Of a stretch of 64,000 nt of DNA, positions 26,317 through 36,002 are shown one piece after another. The position numbers and the translations under genes are program-made. A model generated the notes under the pieces. It was not told the origin of the DNA. It saw only the letters and a program-made list of their open reading frames with translations, and did no database searches. This DNA is from Chryseobacterium gotjawalense (GTDB taxonomy: Bacteria; Bacteroidota; Bacteroidia; Flavobacteriales; Weeksellaceae). Each line of letters starts with the position of its first letter. Within the stretch, counting starts at the first letter, position 1. The DNA is taken from the NCBI RefSeq assembly GCF_030012525.1, contig NZ_CP124855.1, forward strand, positions 2,418,001-2,482,000, given 5' to 3'.

Positions 26317-27156
26317 TCATATTATACTTTGCAACTCATTTCGTAATTCATCTAATTGGTTTTTTCGATTACAAGTTCTTATTAATTTTGAGTTAGATTT
26401 ATAGTAGTCAAATAAAAATTTTGATTTTAGATAGCATTTATTGTCGTTTGTGATGAATGCTTTACACATAGAGCCGTATGCTGAATGTTTGGAATCATTT
26501 AATAAATTATCAAATCCTTGTTTTGAATTAAATAAATCTGGATAAAATCCTATAAAATCGAGGTTCATATAAGCCGTCGTATAATAGTCTGTGTACGCCA
26601 AAGGATTTGCAGACGTATCGCCTCGTAAATCCAAACCAAATTTAACAAATTCGTCCAAAGATGTACTTATTCCAATCAATTTGATTAGTTTATTTATTTG
26701 TTCGACAGTAAAGTTGCAAATTTCTTTTGGATCGAGTTTAAAGTGCTCTTTGACTATATTGTCTCTAATTGGACTATATTGATCTGTAAAGGTCTTCACA
26801 ATTGTCTGCCAATAAAACATTTCTCCTGTGGAATTATCATAGTTATTCGCTTCATAAAACGACAGTACATCTCTCTTTTCCAGGTCTATATAACCTCTGC
26901 CAAAATACTTTACAATTAATAAATTATTTGTTTTATCAGATAAAAACTTTAAATCCTCTATTAAAATTTGCTGAGAATCAGATGAAGTTTTAGATAAATC
27001 TCCAAGATGTGCATCTGAATAAACGAGTACAATTTCATTTTCATATTTTTTTATAAAATCCCGCAATATTAAGTGCGACTCCTGTTTTGGATTTTTTAAT
27101 ATTGAAAATAGATTCCAATCAATATATATTAGATTTTCTGGCTTTAAAATATTCAT
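26317..27156 (-). CDS. PIN-like nuclease domain protein
   Basis: A 279-residue protein. The beginning (NLIYIDWNLFSILKNP, with D13) looks like the first PIN strand, an acidic helical stretch follows (SDAHLGDLSKTSSD), and the C-terminal part has KAFITNDNKCYLKSKFLFDYY, the typical ITND strand of PIN and PIN-like RNases. It lies 50 nt downstream of the Shedu gene on the same strand and may be a partner or a second effector. Function is inferred from these motifs only, and a search with profile methods is needed to confirm the fold. Confidence 0.6.
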   Translation of the reverse strand: MNILKPENLIYIDWNLFSILKNPKQESHLILRDFIKKYENEIVLVYSDAHLGDLSKTSSDSQQILIEDLKFLSDKTNNLLIVKYFGRGYIDLEKRDVLSFYEANNYDNSTGEMFYWQTIVKTFTDQYSPIRDNIVKEHFKLDPKEICNFTVEQINKLIKLIGISTSLDEFVKFGLDLRGDTSANPLAYTDYYTTAYMNLDFIGFYPDLFNSKQGFDNLLNDSKHSAYGSMCKAFITNDNKCYLKSKFLFDYYKSNSKLIRTCNRKNQLDELRNELQSII

Positions 27157-27206
27157 ATCTAGTTTTAAAACATTCTATTTGCTGTACTTTTATTTTTTTA
27201 CAGAAT

Positions 27207-28391
27207 TTACAGCTTCCGTAATTGTTTTATCATAATCTCCATTCTCCGCAGTAAATCATCATATGTAAAAATATCAATTACATTTTTGTATTTTCTTTTG
27301 ATAATTTCAAAATCCGCCAACTGTTCCATTGTTAGATTAATGTCGCGACCCATAATTATCATTCCGTTGGGATTTGTAATCTTAATCTCTAAATTGTCTG
27401 GTAATTGTTCTTTATACTTTTCAGTCAATTTTCTTTCACCCGCAATTCCCGTTTTATTTAAATAATAGATATATTTTTCTATCTGCATTATTGTTCCTGA
27501 TAAATCCCTATTTGGAATATGGTTGTCTCTGTATGGATTTACAGACACGATACTTTTATCGAAAGGGACTTTAATTTCGATTAAATCTAAATTTCCCATG
27601 AAATCTATGAGCCCGTAATCTAGACGCCTAGTTTTGTTATTGTAAATATCTTTAAATTGTACTTCTTCAAAGACCGCAATATATTTAGGGAAAATTAATA
27701 ATATTATTTGTAAAATTTCTTCTTGCCATTGTTTTTCAGAATAACTTATTTCATTGGAAAGCATTTGCTGTAATTTTTCAAGCAATGTTTCATATTTAAG
27801 AATATCTAATTCTTGAAATGTTTTTCTTAATTCACTCCTAATTAGAGGTGTTTTTTTATTAATATACTTTTTATAACTTTCTTCTTTATCAGTAATATTA
27901 TTAAAATAATTCGTTAAAATTGATGTGACTTTAGCGTGCCGATATAAAGTTATTTCGTGGGAAGTTGGAAAAATTTCAATTAAATTTTCAAATGCCTCAA
28001 AAGGAAGTATATCTTCTTTATCACCTCCAATGTATATTGCAGTATCTACAAACCTATCAATTTGTAATAACAAAGATGTTTTTGACTGAACGTGGAAATG
28101 TTCCACACAAATATCAATATCTTTATGAAAGAAAAAGTTATTAGTTAATCCCAGCACTTCATTATCTATTTTGTAGTAGTCATCAATTAATTCTCCAATT
28201 AAAAAATGAAATTCGGGTTCCTCAAAATCATCTGAGATCCTTTCAACTAATAATTCTCTATTCAATTGAAATATTGACAAAACTGAAAAATTTTCGTCAT
28301 TTTGCATCTTTTCATCAACCCAATCTCCTGATCTATATTCAGAATAATACTTTAAAATAAGTTGATGATCGTGTTTTAATATACTTACCAA
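27207..28391 (-). CDS. sduA: Shedu immune nuclease (DUF4263)
   Basis: A 394-residue protein with a C-terminal DUF4263 PD-(D/E)xK domain: RRLDYGLIDFMGNLDLIEIKV, where D258, D263, E272 and K274 are candidate catalytic residues. The family signature IMQIEKYIYYLNKTG and GMIIMGRDINLT follow. Shedu is an anti-phage system made of this single nuclease. The N-terminal 230 residues are variable, as expected. The start is a TTG, because no upstream in-frame ATG remains open. It is the first gene of a two-gene unit with the PIN-like protein. Confidence 0.85.
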   Translation of the reverse strand: MVSILKHDHQLILKYYSEYRSGDWVDEKMQNDENFSVLSIFQLNRELLVERISDDFEEPEFHFLIGELIDDYYKIDNEVLGLTNNFFFHKDIDICVEHFHVQSKTSLLLQIDRFVDTAIYIGGDKEDILPFEAFENLIEIFPTSHEITLYRHAKVTSILTNYFNNITDKEESYKKYINKKTPLIRSELRKTFQELDILKYETLLEKLQQMLSNEISYSEKQWQEEILQIILLIFPKYIAVFEEVQFKDIYNNKTRRLDYGLIDFMGNLDLIEIKVPFDKSIVSVNPYRDNHIPNRDLSGTIMQIEKYIYYLNKTGIAGERKLTEKYKEQLPDNLEIKITNPNGMIIMGRDINLTMEQLADFEIIKRKYKNVIDIFTYDDLLRRMEIMIKQLRKL

Positions 28392-28753
28392 TACATGAAA
28401 ATTTTAAATTTAAACAAATCTAATTATAAATTATTGTCAATGCTTTATCAAATAATTGAGAATGTTTTTGTAGTAAAATAATCAATTAATTTCATATAGA
28501 ACGTGTAGGAGAATTGTAATTAATGCTGCACTTAAGTAAATGTGTAAATACACTAGTGTATACAAGTATGTACAAGTTCCTACAATTTCTCCTGCTACAT
28601 ATGTCATAATATGTCAGAATGTGTCCTATAAGAAACGTTCGAAACAAATTTCCTGCTATCTTATATTTCAAAATAGTATACTAGTGTATATAAGTGCCAA
28701 TTTTGCGAAGGTAAAATTCTTCATTATCTTTGATTCAAATATTTAATCTAAAA
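28392..28753. promoter_or_regulatory. Divergent control region with CTAGTGTA palindromes
   Basis: This 362-bp gap lies between the divergent Shedu and AlbA_2 genes. It holds a perfect palindrome, TACACTAGTGTA (28549-28560), and a close copy, TATACTAGTGTATA (28677-28690). A third copy, TATGCTAGTGTA, lies at 30358-30369 before the restriction operon. A TATCTTTG -7 box sits at 28725-28732, 21 nt before the ATG at 28754, so the second palindrome overlaps the -33 region. The pattern suggests a dimeric repressor that controls these defence genes. Confidence 0.55.
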
Positions 28754-30232
28754 ATGGCATTACCAATTAACATTGAAAATCTTTTAACAGGCGAAACTGT
28801 TGAGTGGGATCGTATAGAATTCAAAAAAGGTTGGAATCCTGAGGATGTGATGCATACTATTTGTGCTTTTGCAAATGATATTAATAATTGGGGTGCCGGT
28901 TACATCTTCATCGGTATAGAAGAAAAAGATGGAATGCCATTATTACCTCCATTGGGTTTGCAACTTAATCAGTTTGATGGGATACAAAAAGAATTGGTAA
29001 ATATTGCCAACCAAATTTCGCCGTACTATTGTCCAGTGACTCAACCATATAAAATTGACGGTAAAGATGTACTGATTATTTGGGTCCCTGGTGGAGACAA
29101 CAGACCCTACAAATGTCCTGTAAAATTCGGTACTAAAGATTCCAAAAGAAGATATTATGTAAGAAGAAACTCGGTTACAAAACAAGCCAATCATCAGGAA
29201 GAACAATTGCTTCTTGAGATGGCAAAAAAAGTCCCATTTGATGACCGAGTAAATCATAATGCCACCATAGACGATTTGAATTTTGGTTTAATTCGGGGGT
29301 TTTTAGAAGAGGTTAAAAGCGATCTCCGTACAGAAGCAATCAAAATGCCGCTGAAGGATCTTGCCGTGCAAATGCACATTGCAACTGGTCCGGCAGAAGC
29401 ATTATTTCCATTAAATGTTGGGTTGCTGTTCTTTAACGAAGCACCCCATAAATTTTTCAGAGGTGCAGTGACAGAATTTATAATTTATTCAGATAATTCT
29501 GGCAAAAGTTTTACTGAAAAGAAATTCTCAGGACCGATACATTTACAGATGCGGGATGTTTTGGAATATTTTAAAACCAATGTTTTAAAAGAAAAGGTAA
29601 GTAAAAGTAGCCATAAAGCACAGGCGACCAGAGTTGTAAATTTTCCATTTGATGCTGTTGAGGAAGCCGTGGCCAATGCGTTTTATCACAGAAGTTATGA
29701 AAATGAAAGCCCTATAGAAATAAATATTTGGCCAGATAAATTAGAAATTTTGAGTTTCCCTGGGCCATTGCCTCCTGTTACCAAAGAAATGCTTAAAGAG
29801 CGAAGAATAGTAGCAAGAACATATAGAAATCGTAGGGTTGGTGACTTCTTTAAAGAACTAAAGTTAACTGAAGGAAGAGCATCGGGTTTTCCGACTATTT
29901 ATGATAGTATGGAACGAAATGGTTCGCCAAATCCCATATTTAAAACCGATGATAATTTTGAGTACTTTCTTTTTGTAATGCCTATTAATCCGCTTTTTAT
30001 AACAAAAGATATTACAGAGAGAGAGAAAATGATTTTGTCTTTTTGCCTTAGTCCTCAAAAAAGGAGCGAAATTTTGGAACACATTGGTTTAAAGACCCAG
30101 CATGCGAATTACGTACGAAACATTTTACCTTTGATAGACCGAGATCTTTTAGAATTTACAATTCCACAAAACCTTACAAGTCCGCGCCAGGAATATGTAA
30201 CTACTGAAGCTGGCAGAAATTTTATCAAGTAA
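28754..30232 (+). CDS. AlbA_2 / ATPase-like DNA-binding protein
   Basis: A product of about 492 residues from the ATG at 28754; an ATG at 28730 is in frame, but only 28754 is placed downstream of the -7 box. The N-terminus is an AlbA_2 (formerly Schlafen-like, pfam04326) domain (VEWDRIEFKKGW, NNWGAGYIFIGIEEKDG, YVRRNSVTKQA). A GHKL ATP-binding domain of the RecG-like C-terminal type follows (EEAVANAFYHRSYENESPIEI, LEILSFPGPLPPV, GRASGFPTIYDSM), then a winged helix. Such proteins often regulate or accompany restriction systems. It precedes the type III operon by 258 bp. Confidence 0.8.
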   Translation: MALPINIENLLTGETVEWDRIEFKKGWNPEDVMHTICAFANDINNWGAGYIFIGIEEKDGMPLLPPLGLQLNQFDGIQKELVNIANQISPYYCPVTQPYKIDGKDVLIIWVPGGDNRPYKCPVKFGTKDSKRRYYVRRNSVTKQANHQEEQLLLEMAKKVPFDDRVNHNATIDDLNFGLIRGFLEEVKSDLRTEAIKMPLKDLAVQMHIATGPAEALFPLNVGLLFFNEAPHKFFRGAVTEFIIYSDNSGKSFTEKKFSGPIHLQMRDVLEYFKTNVLKEKVSKSSHKAQATRVVNFPFDAVEEAVANAFYHRSYENESPIEINIWPDKLEILSFPGPLPPVTKEMLKERRIVARTYRNRRVGDFFKELKLTEGRASGFPTIYDSMERNGSPNPIFKTDDNFEYFLFVMPINPLFITKDITEREKMILSFCLSPQKRSEILEHIGLKTQHANYVRNILPLIDRDLLEFTIPQNLTSPRQEYVTTEAGRNFIK

Positions 30233-30490
30233 TACTCTATTTTGAGAGGGCAAAAGTAAGGGAGTATAACTAAGTTGATATTAGACGTGATTTCATTTTT
30301 CTTCGTGTGGGGGCTCCTTCCTAGAGATTATGAATGATGTTAATATGACATTAAAAGTATGCTAGTGTAACTAAGCCATGCTATTGGACTTGTATAGAAA
30401 TGTAAATCAGGAATGACGAAAAGAAAATGATAAAACCAGATATTCAGTGGTTAATCCAAAACATAAGATAGACAAAAATTAGAAACACAA

Positions 30491-33196
30491 ATGCAACTAA
30501 AACTAGAAAGCCTTGAATATCAGGAGCAAGCCATACAATCTGTGGTAAAGGTATTTGAGGGTAATACCCGAAATACTTTTGATAATGCAACTTCTGAAGG
30601 AATACGTTCTAATTTTTCGGATATAAGTTCCCAAGAGTTACAACAAAACATTAAATCGGTTGCTGATGAAAATGGAATCTTACCGGAAAACATTCATTTG
30701 AACGATGAAGCAGAATTGTCCATTGAAATGGAAACCGGAACGGGAAAAACTTTGGTTTATATAAAAACCATCTATGAGCTTTTCAAGCACTATAATTTCA
30801 CGAAATTCATTATTTTGGTTCCTTCTGTAGCAATCAGAGAAGGAGTTCGGGCATCGTTTCAAAATTTCGGCACGCAGCTCGAAAATATTTATGGGCTCAA
30901 ACCTAATGTCTTTGAATATGACAGTAAGCGTTTATCGAAAGTTTCAAATTTTATAGAAGATCAGCATCCGCAAGTTATGATTATGACTTTGGCCTCGTTC
31001 AATTCAGAAGATAAAATTCTTAATCAGGCACAACGTGAGGATCTCTTTAATAATATTCCTTTTATCGAAGCCATTGGAAGAACCCGACCAATTATCATCA
31101 TGGACGAACCCCAGGAAGGAATGGATACAGAAAACTCCGTGAAGCAGATTTCTAAATTAAATCCTCTTTGTAAAATCCGATATTCAGCTACTCATAAATT
31201 AGTAAAGAATTTAATTTATAGGTTGACACCTTACGACAGCTATAAAAATGGGTTGGTAAAGAAAATCGAAGTACTAACCGTAACTGAAAAAAATGACGAA
31301 GCTTCATTAAAAATCGAATTATCAGATATTCAGAATAAGAGCATTCCCCAAGTTAAATTAAAAGCTTGGGTTCAAAATAATTCTACGGGAAAAATAGAAT
31401 TCAAAGTTTCACCGTGGCTGAAGGAAGGAGATAATTTAGGAGCAAAAACGAATAATCCTAGTTACAATAATTATAAAATCGACCGTATTTTCAAAAGTTT
31501 GAAAACAGGTAAATGGAGCGTAGTCTTTTCCAATGGGGCAGAAATTTTCGAAAAACAGATCGCTGGGAATTTAGAAAATATTTGGGCTTTACAGTTGGAA
31601 TGGCTCATTCACCGACACTTTCAGAAATCTCAAAAGTTGAAGGTAAAAGGGATTAAATGTCTTTCCCTCATTTTCATCGATAAAGTCGCCAATTATATGG
31701 GTGACGATCCGAAGATCAAAAACTTATTTGCAGAAAAGTACAAACAGGTTTATCCAGATTATCACAACGGAGAAAATCCGGCTGAGGAGCAAATACGAAA
31801 TATTCAGGGTTATTATTTTGCGCAGAAAAGCAGTGGAGAATTTGCTGATAATGAAGGCGGAGTGAAACAACAGAAACAGATCTATGACGCGATTTTAAGA
31901 GATAAAGAAGATATTTTGCAGTTTGGTGACAAAGTCGCCAATAAAATTGAATTCATCTTTTCGCACTCGGCTCTAGGGGTGGGTTGGGATAATCCTAATG
32001 TTTTCAATATTGCTACTTTGAACACTACTTACTCGGAAACAAAGAAAAGACAGGAAATTGGTCGCGGCCTGCGAATTTGCGTTAATGATAAGGGTGAGAG
32101 AAACTATGACGAAAGTACCGTCGAAGATCCAGAAAGAATCAATCAATTAACCGTTATTCCCAATGAAACCTACGAAACTTTCGTAACCCAGTATCAGGAA
32201 GAAATAAAATCTATATACGGTGACGCTAATGCGGGAGCAGGAATGACGCATAACCATAAAGGAAAAGACGAGGATAAAGTACTATTCAAGAAAAATCCTT
32301 CAGATGATGTCCAAAAAGCTTTTAAGAAATTCTGGAAGGCAATGGCCAAGAAAACAGATTACAGTATTGCTTTTGATGAAGATCAATTAATTGTAAACGC
32401 CGTAGAAAGAATAAATAAAATCACCATTCCGGATTATGTAATCGAAGCTTCCAGTCATTTTGTAAAAGAGTTTACGGAGGGAGGACGTGAAGATGATTTT
32501 GCGGGAAGTGAAACCGTTAAACAAAAAGCGGTGTTTACCCCTTTGGACTTGGTAGAAGAAATTAGTGAAAATACGGGTTTAAGCTATACTACTTTATTTG
32601 AAATTATTAAAAAAATAGACAATCACCAGGAGTGGGTTAAAAATCCGCCGCGCTTTATTCACGAAGTTTCGGGAATCATAAAAGATGTAGAACTTAATGA
32701 AATGCTGCGTAAAATTGAATATAACGTGAATGGCGATGAATTCCCTTTCAATTTTAAAGATTTTGAAAAGAATATTGATGCAAAGCAATATGTAGATACA
32801 CCCAGAAAAGGAGTTTTTGACAAAATGTTGATCGATAGTGATGTAGAGCGCAGGTTTTCTGAAAATGCGGATGGGGATTCCGAAGTTGTATGTTTCATTA
32901 AACTTCCGAACTGGTATAAAATAAAAACACCCATTGGCGATTATGAGCCCGACTTTGGCCTGGTTATGAAAAGAAAAGAGCTAAAAACCGGTGCTGAAAA
33001 TGAATTCTATTTCGTTATTGAGACCAAAGGAACCAACGATATTAATGATAAGAAAGCATTAACGGAAAGTGAAGTATATAAGATAAAATGTGCATTAAAA
33101 CATTTTGCGTCCATCGGCGTGGAAGTACAGTACAAAGCACCGGTGAAAGAATACACTTACTTTAAAACAGAAGTGGAAAAAACCGTAAGCGTATGA
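30491..33196 (+). CDS. res: Type III restriction enzyme, Res subunit
   Basis: A 901-residue SF2 helicase-nuclease. Walker A is in MEMETGTGKTLVYIK (about residue 80), the DExx box is IIIMDEPQEGMD, and helicase motifs SATHKLVKN and QEIGRGLRICVN are present. The C-terminal PD-(D/E)xK domain is YEPDFGLVMKRK...FVIETKGTND. Res needs Mod for site recognition and cuts about 25 bp from two head-to-head unmethylated sites, as known for this family. It overlaps the membrane-protein gene by 4 nt (ATGA). The usual gene order is mod then res; here Res comes first. Confidence 0.92.
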   Translation: MQLKLESLEYQEQAIQSVVKVFEGNTRNTFDNATSEGIRSNFSDISSQELQQNIKSVADENGILPENIHLNDEAELSIEMETGTGKTLVYIKTIYELFKHYNFTKFIILVPSVAIREGVRASFQNFGTQLENIYGLKPNVFEYDSKRLSKVSNFIEDQHPQVMIMTLASFNSEDKILNQAQREDLFNNIPFIEAIGRTRPIIIMDEPQEGMDTENSVKQISKLNPLCKIRYSATHKLVKNLIYRLTPYDSYKNGLVKKIEVLTVTEKNDEASLKIELSDIQNKSIPQVKLKAWVQNNSTGKIEFKVSPWLKEGDNLGAKTNNPSYNNYKIDRIFKSLKTGKWSVVFSNGAEIFEKQIAGNLENIWALQLEWLIHRHFQKSQKLKVKGIKCLSLIFIDKVANYMGDDPKIKNLFAEKYKQVYPDYHNGENPAEEQIRNIQGYYFAQKSSGEFADNEGGVKQQKQIYDAILRDKEDILQFGDKVANKIEFIFSHSALGVGWDNPNVFNIATLNTTYSETKKRQEIGRGLRICVNDKGERNYDESTVEDPERINQLTVIPNETYETFVTQYQEEIKSIYGDANAGAGMTHNHKGKDEDKVLFKKNPSDDVQKAFKKFWKAMAKKTDYSIAFDEDQLIVNAVERINKITIPDYVIEASSHFVKEFTEGGREDDFAGSETVKQKAVFTPLDLVEEISENTGLSYTTLFEIIKKIDNHQEWVKNPPRFIHEVSGIIKDVELNEMLRKIEYNVNGDEFPFNFKDFEKNIDAKQYVDTPRKGVFDKMLIDSDVERRFSENADGDSEVVCFIKLPNWYKIKTPIGDYEPDFGLVMKRKELKTGAENEFYFVIETKGTNDINDKKALTESEVYKIKCALKHFASIGVEVQYKAPVKEYTYFKTEVEKTVSV

Positions 33197-34017
33197 AAGA
33201 ATATTTACAAACTTTCAAGGAATATTGGTCATTCATTTTGATAGCAATTTACTCAGTCGCGTACTTATATAACTATCTGTATTTTAGTTTTTTCAGTGTA
33301 AATGTATTTCAATATACCGCTATAAGTGACTTGTTATTTTTTTCTGTTGAACAGATATTATTTATATCTATTCTGCTTTTGATTTTTGAATCCGCAGGAA
33401 TATTTTTGGTTGATCATTTTTTTAATTTTTTCATTTATAAGAAAATAATCGAAAAATTAAAAATTAAAGTTGAGGCTAAAAAAATCCCGTACAGCGGTGA
33501 AGAAGTTGCTAAAATTGTAAAAAAGATGGAAGACCGAAAAACGCCGACTTATTTACTGTATTACGCATTTTTTCTGTCTTTTTTATCCGTTTTTTTAAGT
33601 TACTTACCTTTGATTAACCTCACTAAAAGTGTCGTTGTTACAGCAGGATTTACTTACCTAATTCTTAGACTTTTTTATTCAGTAAAAAATCGCACAGCAG
33701 ACACAGCGTTGCTAAAGGTATTTGCATTCGGCGCAGTTTATATTTACGCAATTGTAATGTTGTGTCTTCAATCGACGTGGAATGCAAGCGACGTGATAAA
33801 TGAAAAGATTACTGAGCACCATTTAAGTTTCGACTACTTAGGGAAATCCTATAAAGTAGAGGATACACTTCGATTTATAGGTGAAACCAGTACTTACATT
33901 TTTCTATACAATAAGACTGAGGAATCCACTTTAATTTTCCCGAAAACTAAAATTGACAATTTAACAACATTTCCAAAAGACTCTTTTCTGTTTAATAGAG
34001 TTAAAAATAGCAAATAA
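33193..34017 (+). CDS. Membrane protein of unknown function inserted between res and mod
   Basis: A 274-residue protein with about six hydrophobic segments (near residues 13-35, 45-72, 112-132, 140-160, 172-195) and a C-terminal soluble part of about 80 residues (EKITEHHLSFDYLGKSYKVE). No family is recognised. Start overlaps the res stop by 4 nt and its stop shares one base with the mod start (TAATG), so it is firmly part of the operon. This position suggests a role with the restriction system, perhaps a membrane-linked effector or sensor, but that is inference. Confidence 0.7.
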   Translation: MKEYLQTFKEYWSFILIAIYSVAYLYNYLYFSFFSVNVFQYTAISDLLFFSVEQILFISILLLIFESAGIFLVDHFFNFFIYKKIIEKLKIKVEAKKIPYSGEEVAKIVKKMEDRKTPTYLLYYAFFLSFLSVFLSYLPLINLTKSVVVTAGFTYLILRLFYSVKNRTADTALLKVFAFGAVYIYAIVMLCLQSTWNASDVINEKITEHHLSFDYLGKSYKVEDTLRFIGETSTYIFLYNKTEESTLIFPKTKIDNLTTFPKDSFLFNRVKNSK

Positions 34018-35993
34018 TGGAGAACATAAAAGACTATATGCCCGAAAGTCCGGATTTCAATCAGGAACGTTTAGATAAATTGAAAGAACTTTTCCCGGAT
34101 CTTTTTACCAGTGAAAACAAATTGAATACGGAAGAACTGAAAAAATTGGTGGAGCCGGACAGTATTAGTGAAACCGAACGGTACGAATTCCGATGGTTTG
34201 GCAAAAGCAATGCGAAACGGAATGCCTTCACGCCCAGCAATGCGACATTGATTTATGATGAAGAACGCAGCGTAAATCCCACAGACTCTGAAAATATAAT
34301 TATTGAAGGTGAAAATCTGGAAGTGCTGAAACTGCTCAATTCTGCCTACCGCGAAAAAATAAAATGCATCTATATTGACCCGCCCTACAATACCGGAAAA
34401 GATTTCGTGTATTCCGATAATTTTACCCAGGATAAGAAAGCCTATTGGGAAGATTCCGGAATTGTGGAAGATGGATTAAAAATAGACACCAATACGGAAA
34501 CCGACGGCAGATATCACAGCAACTGGCTCAATATGATGTACAGCAGATTGTTAGTAGCGCGCCAACTATTGCGGGAAGATGGAGTTATTTTTATGTCCAT
34601 TGATGATAATGAAATTCATCATTTAAGAAAATTATGCGATGAAATATTCGGAGAGGAAAATTTTGTAGGAAATATAATTTTGCAAACAGCAACTGATAAT
34701 AATCCTTCTCAAATAAACACCGAACACGAATATATATTGTGCTATGCTAAATCAAAAATTGCACAACCATTTTGGGAAGCAAAAAGCCATGCATCTGACT
34801 TAATTATTTCAAAATATGAAGAATTAAAAACTATTTTTCAAAATGATTTAAGTGCATTACAAGTTGAATTACGAAAATGGATAAAACAAAATAAAGAAAG
34901 CCTACCCCGAGTTACCCACTATGATAATGTCGATGAACGAGGTGTTTATCATGATGCAGATATCGCTAATACAAAATTTGGAGGTTATAACTATGAAATT
35001 TTACATCCTAAAACTCAACTGCCTTGCAAAATTCCAGAAAAAGGATTTAGATTTCCAGAGGAAACTATGAGAAGGATGATTTTACAGAACGAAATAGTTT
35101 TTGGAAATGACGAAACAACTTTAATTAAACCTAAAAAGAGAATAGAGAATGTTAAAGATGTTTTACGGACTGTAATTTATGAAGATGGTCGTGGCTCTAC
35201 CAAAGTTGTAAATGATTTACTTGGCAGGGGTGTTTTTGACAACCCCAAATCACAAACAGTTTTACAAAGGCTGTTTGATTTTGTAACGATTGAAAATGAT
35301 ATTGTCTTAGACTTTTTCGGGGGATCAGGAACAACAGGACAAGCGATAACTGAGCTTAACATAGAAGATGGCGGAAACAGAAAATATATTTTAGTTCAAC
35401 TGCCAGAGAAAACCGACGAAAAAAGTGAAGCATATAAAGGCGGTTATAAAAAAATAAGCGACATTACCATCGAGCGTAATAAAAGAGTGATCGAAAAGCT
35501 TATCGCCACCAAAGAAGCGGAACAACCTGATTTATTTACAGAAGAAAATAAAGAAGAAAATTTAAAAGGCTTAGGTTTCAAAGTTTTTAAGCTTGCAAAA
35601 TCCAATTTCCCACGCGTAGATTTTGCACCCGATCCTGCAAAAACAGATGCAGAAAATATAGAATTGCTCAAAAAATACATTGCAGAAAAAGAAGCCCAAT
35701 TGGTCAATGCTTTTAACCGTGAAGAATTACTTACCGAAATTTTATTGAAGAAAGGTTTCAATCTCAATTTTACCACTGAACAACAATCACAGTTCACCAA
35801 AAACGAGATACTCCTTGCAAAAGACAGTGAAAAGGAAACTTTGATCTGCCTTGATGTAACCATAGCTCCCGAAACCGTAGAATATTTCAAAACCCATAAA
35901 GACCAGAAATTTATTTGTCTGGAACGGGCTTTAGATACCACGAAGAAGTATAATTTAAAGCATTATTTGGGTGAATTGGTGGATGTGTTTTAA
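34017..35993 (+). CDS. mod: Type III modification methyltransferase, Mod subunit
   Basis: A 658-residue beta-class DNA N6-adenine methyltransferase. It has motif IV DPPYNTG (about residues 122-128), and motif I IVLDFFGGSGTTGQA follows after a variable target-recognition region (about 220-400). Mod supplies the recognition sequence for Res and protects the host DNA. The N-terminus includes YEFRWFGKSNAK, typical of type III Mod. It shares one base with the upstream stop, and 9 nt separate it from the HEPN gene. No simple-sequence repeat suggesting phase variation was found. Confidence 0.93.
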   Translation: MENIKDYMPESPDFNQERLDKLKELFPDLFTSENKLNTEELKKLVEPDSISETERYEFRWFGKSNAKRNAFTPSNATLIYDEERSVNPTDSENIIIEGENLEVLKLLNSAYREKIKCIYIDPPYNTGKDFVYSDNFTQDKKAYWEDSGIVEDGLKIDTNTETDGRYHSNWLNMMYSRLLVARQLLREDGVIFMSIDDNEIHHLRKLCDEIFGEENFVGNIILQTATDNNPSQINTEHEYILCYAKSKIAQPFWEAKSHASDLIISKYEELKTIFQNDLSALQVELRKWIKQNKESLPRVTHYDNVDERGVYHDADIANTKFGGYNYEILHPKTQLPCKIPEKGFRFPEETMRRMILQNEIVFGNDETTLIKPKKRIENVKDVLRTVIYEDGRGSTKVVNDLLGRGVFDNPKSQTVLQRLFDFVTIENDIVLDFFGGSGTTGQAITELNIEDGGNRKYILVQLPEKTDEKSEAYKGGYKKISDITIERNKRVIEKLIATKEAEQPDLFTEENKEENLKGLGFKVFKLAKSNFPRVDFAPDPAKTDAENIELLKKYIAEKEAQLVNAFNREELLTEILLKKGFNLNFTTEQQSQFTKNEILLAKDSEKETLICLDVTIAPETVEYFKTHKDQKFICLERALDTTKKYNLKHYLGELVDVF

Positions 35994-36002
35994 TATATAG
36001 AT

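Noticed and set aside
35444-35941. 165-residue minus-strand ORF inside mod
   Set aside because: It is antisense to conserved Mod sequence and shows no recognisable domain.
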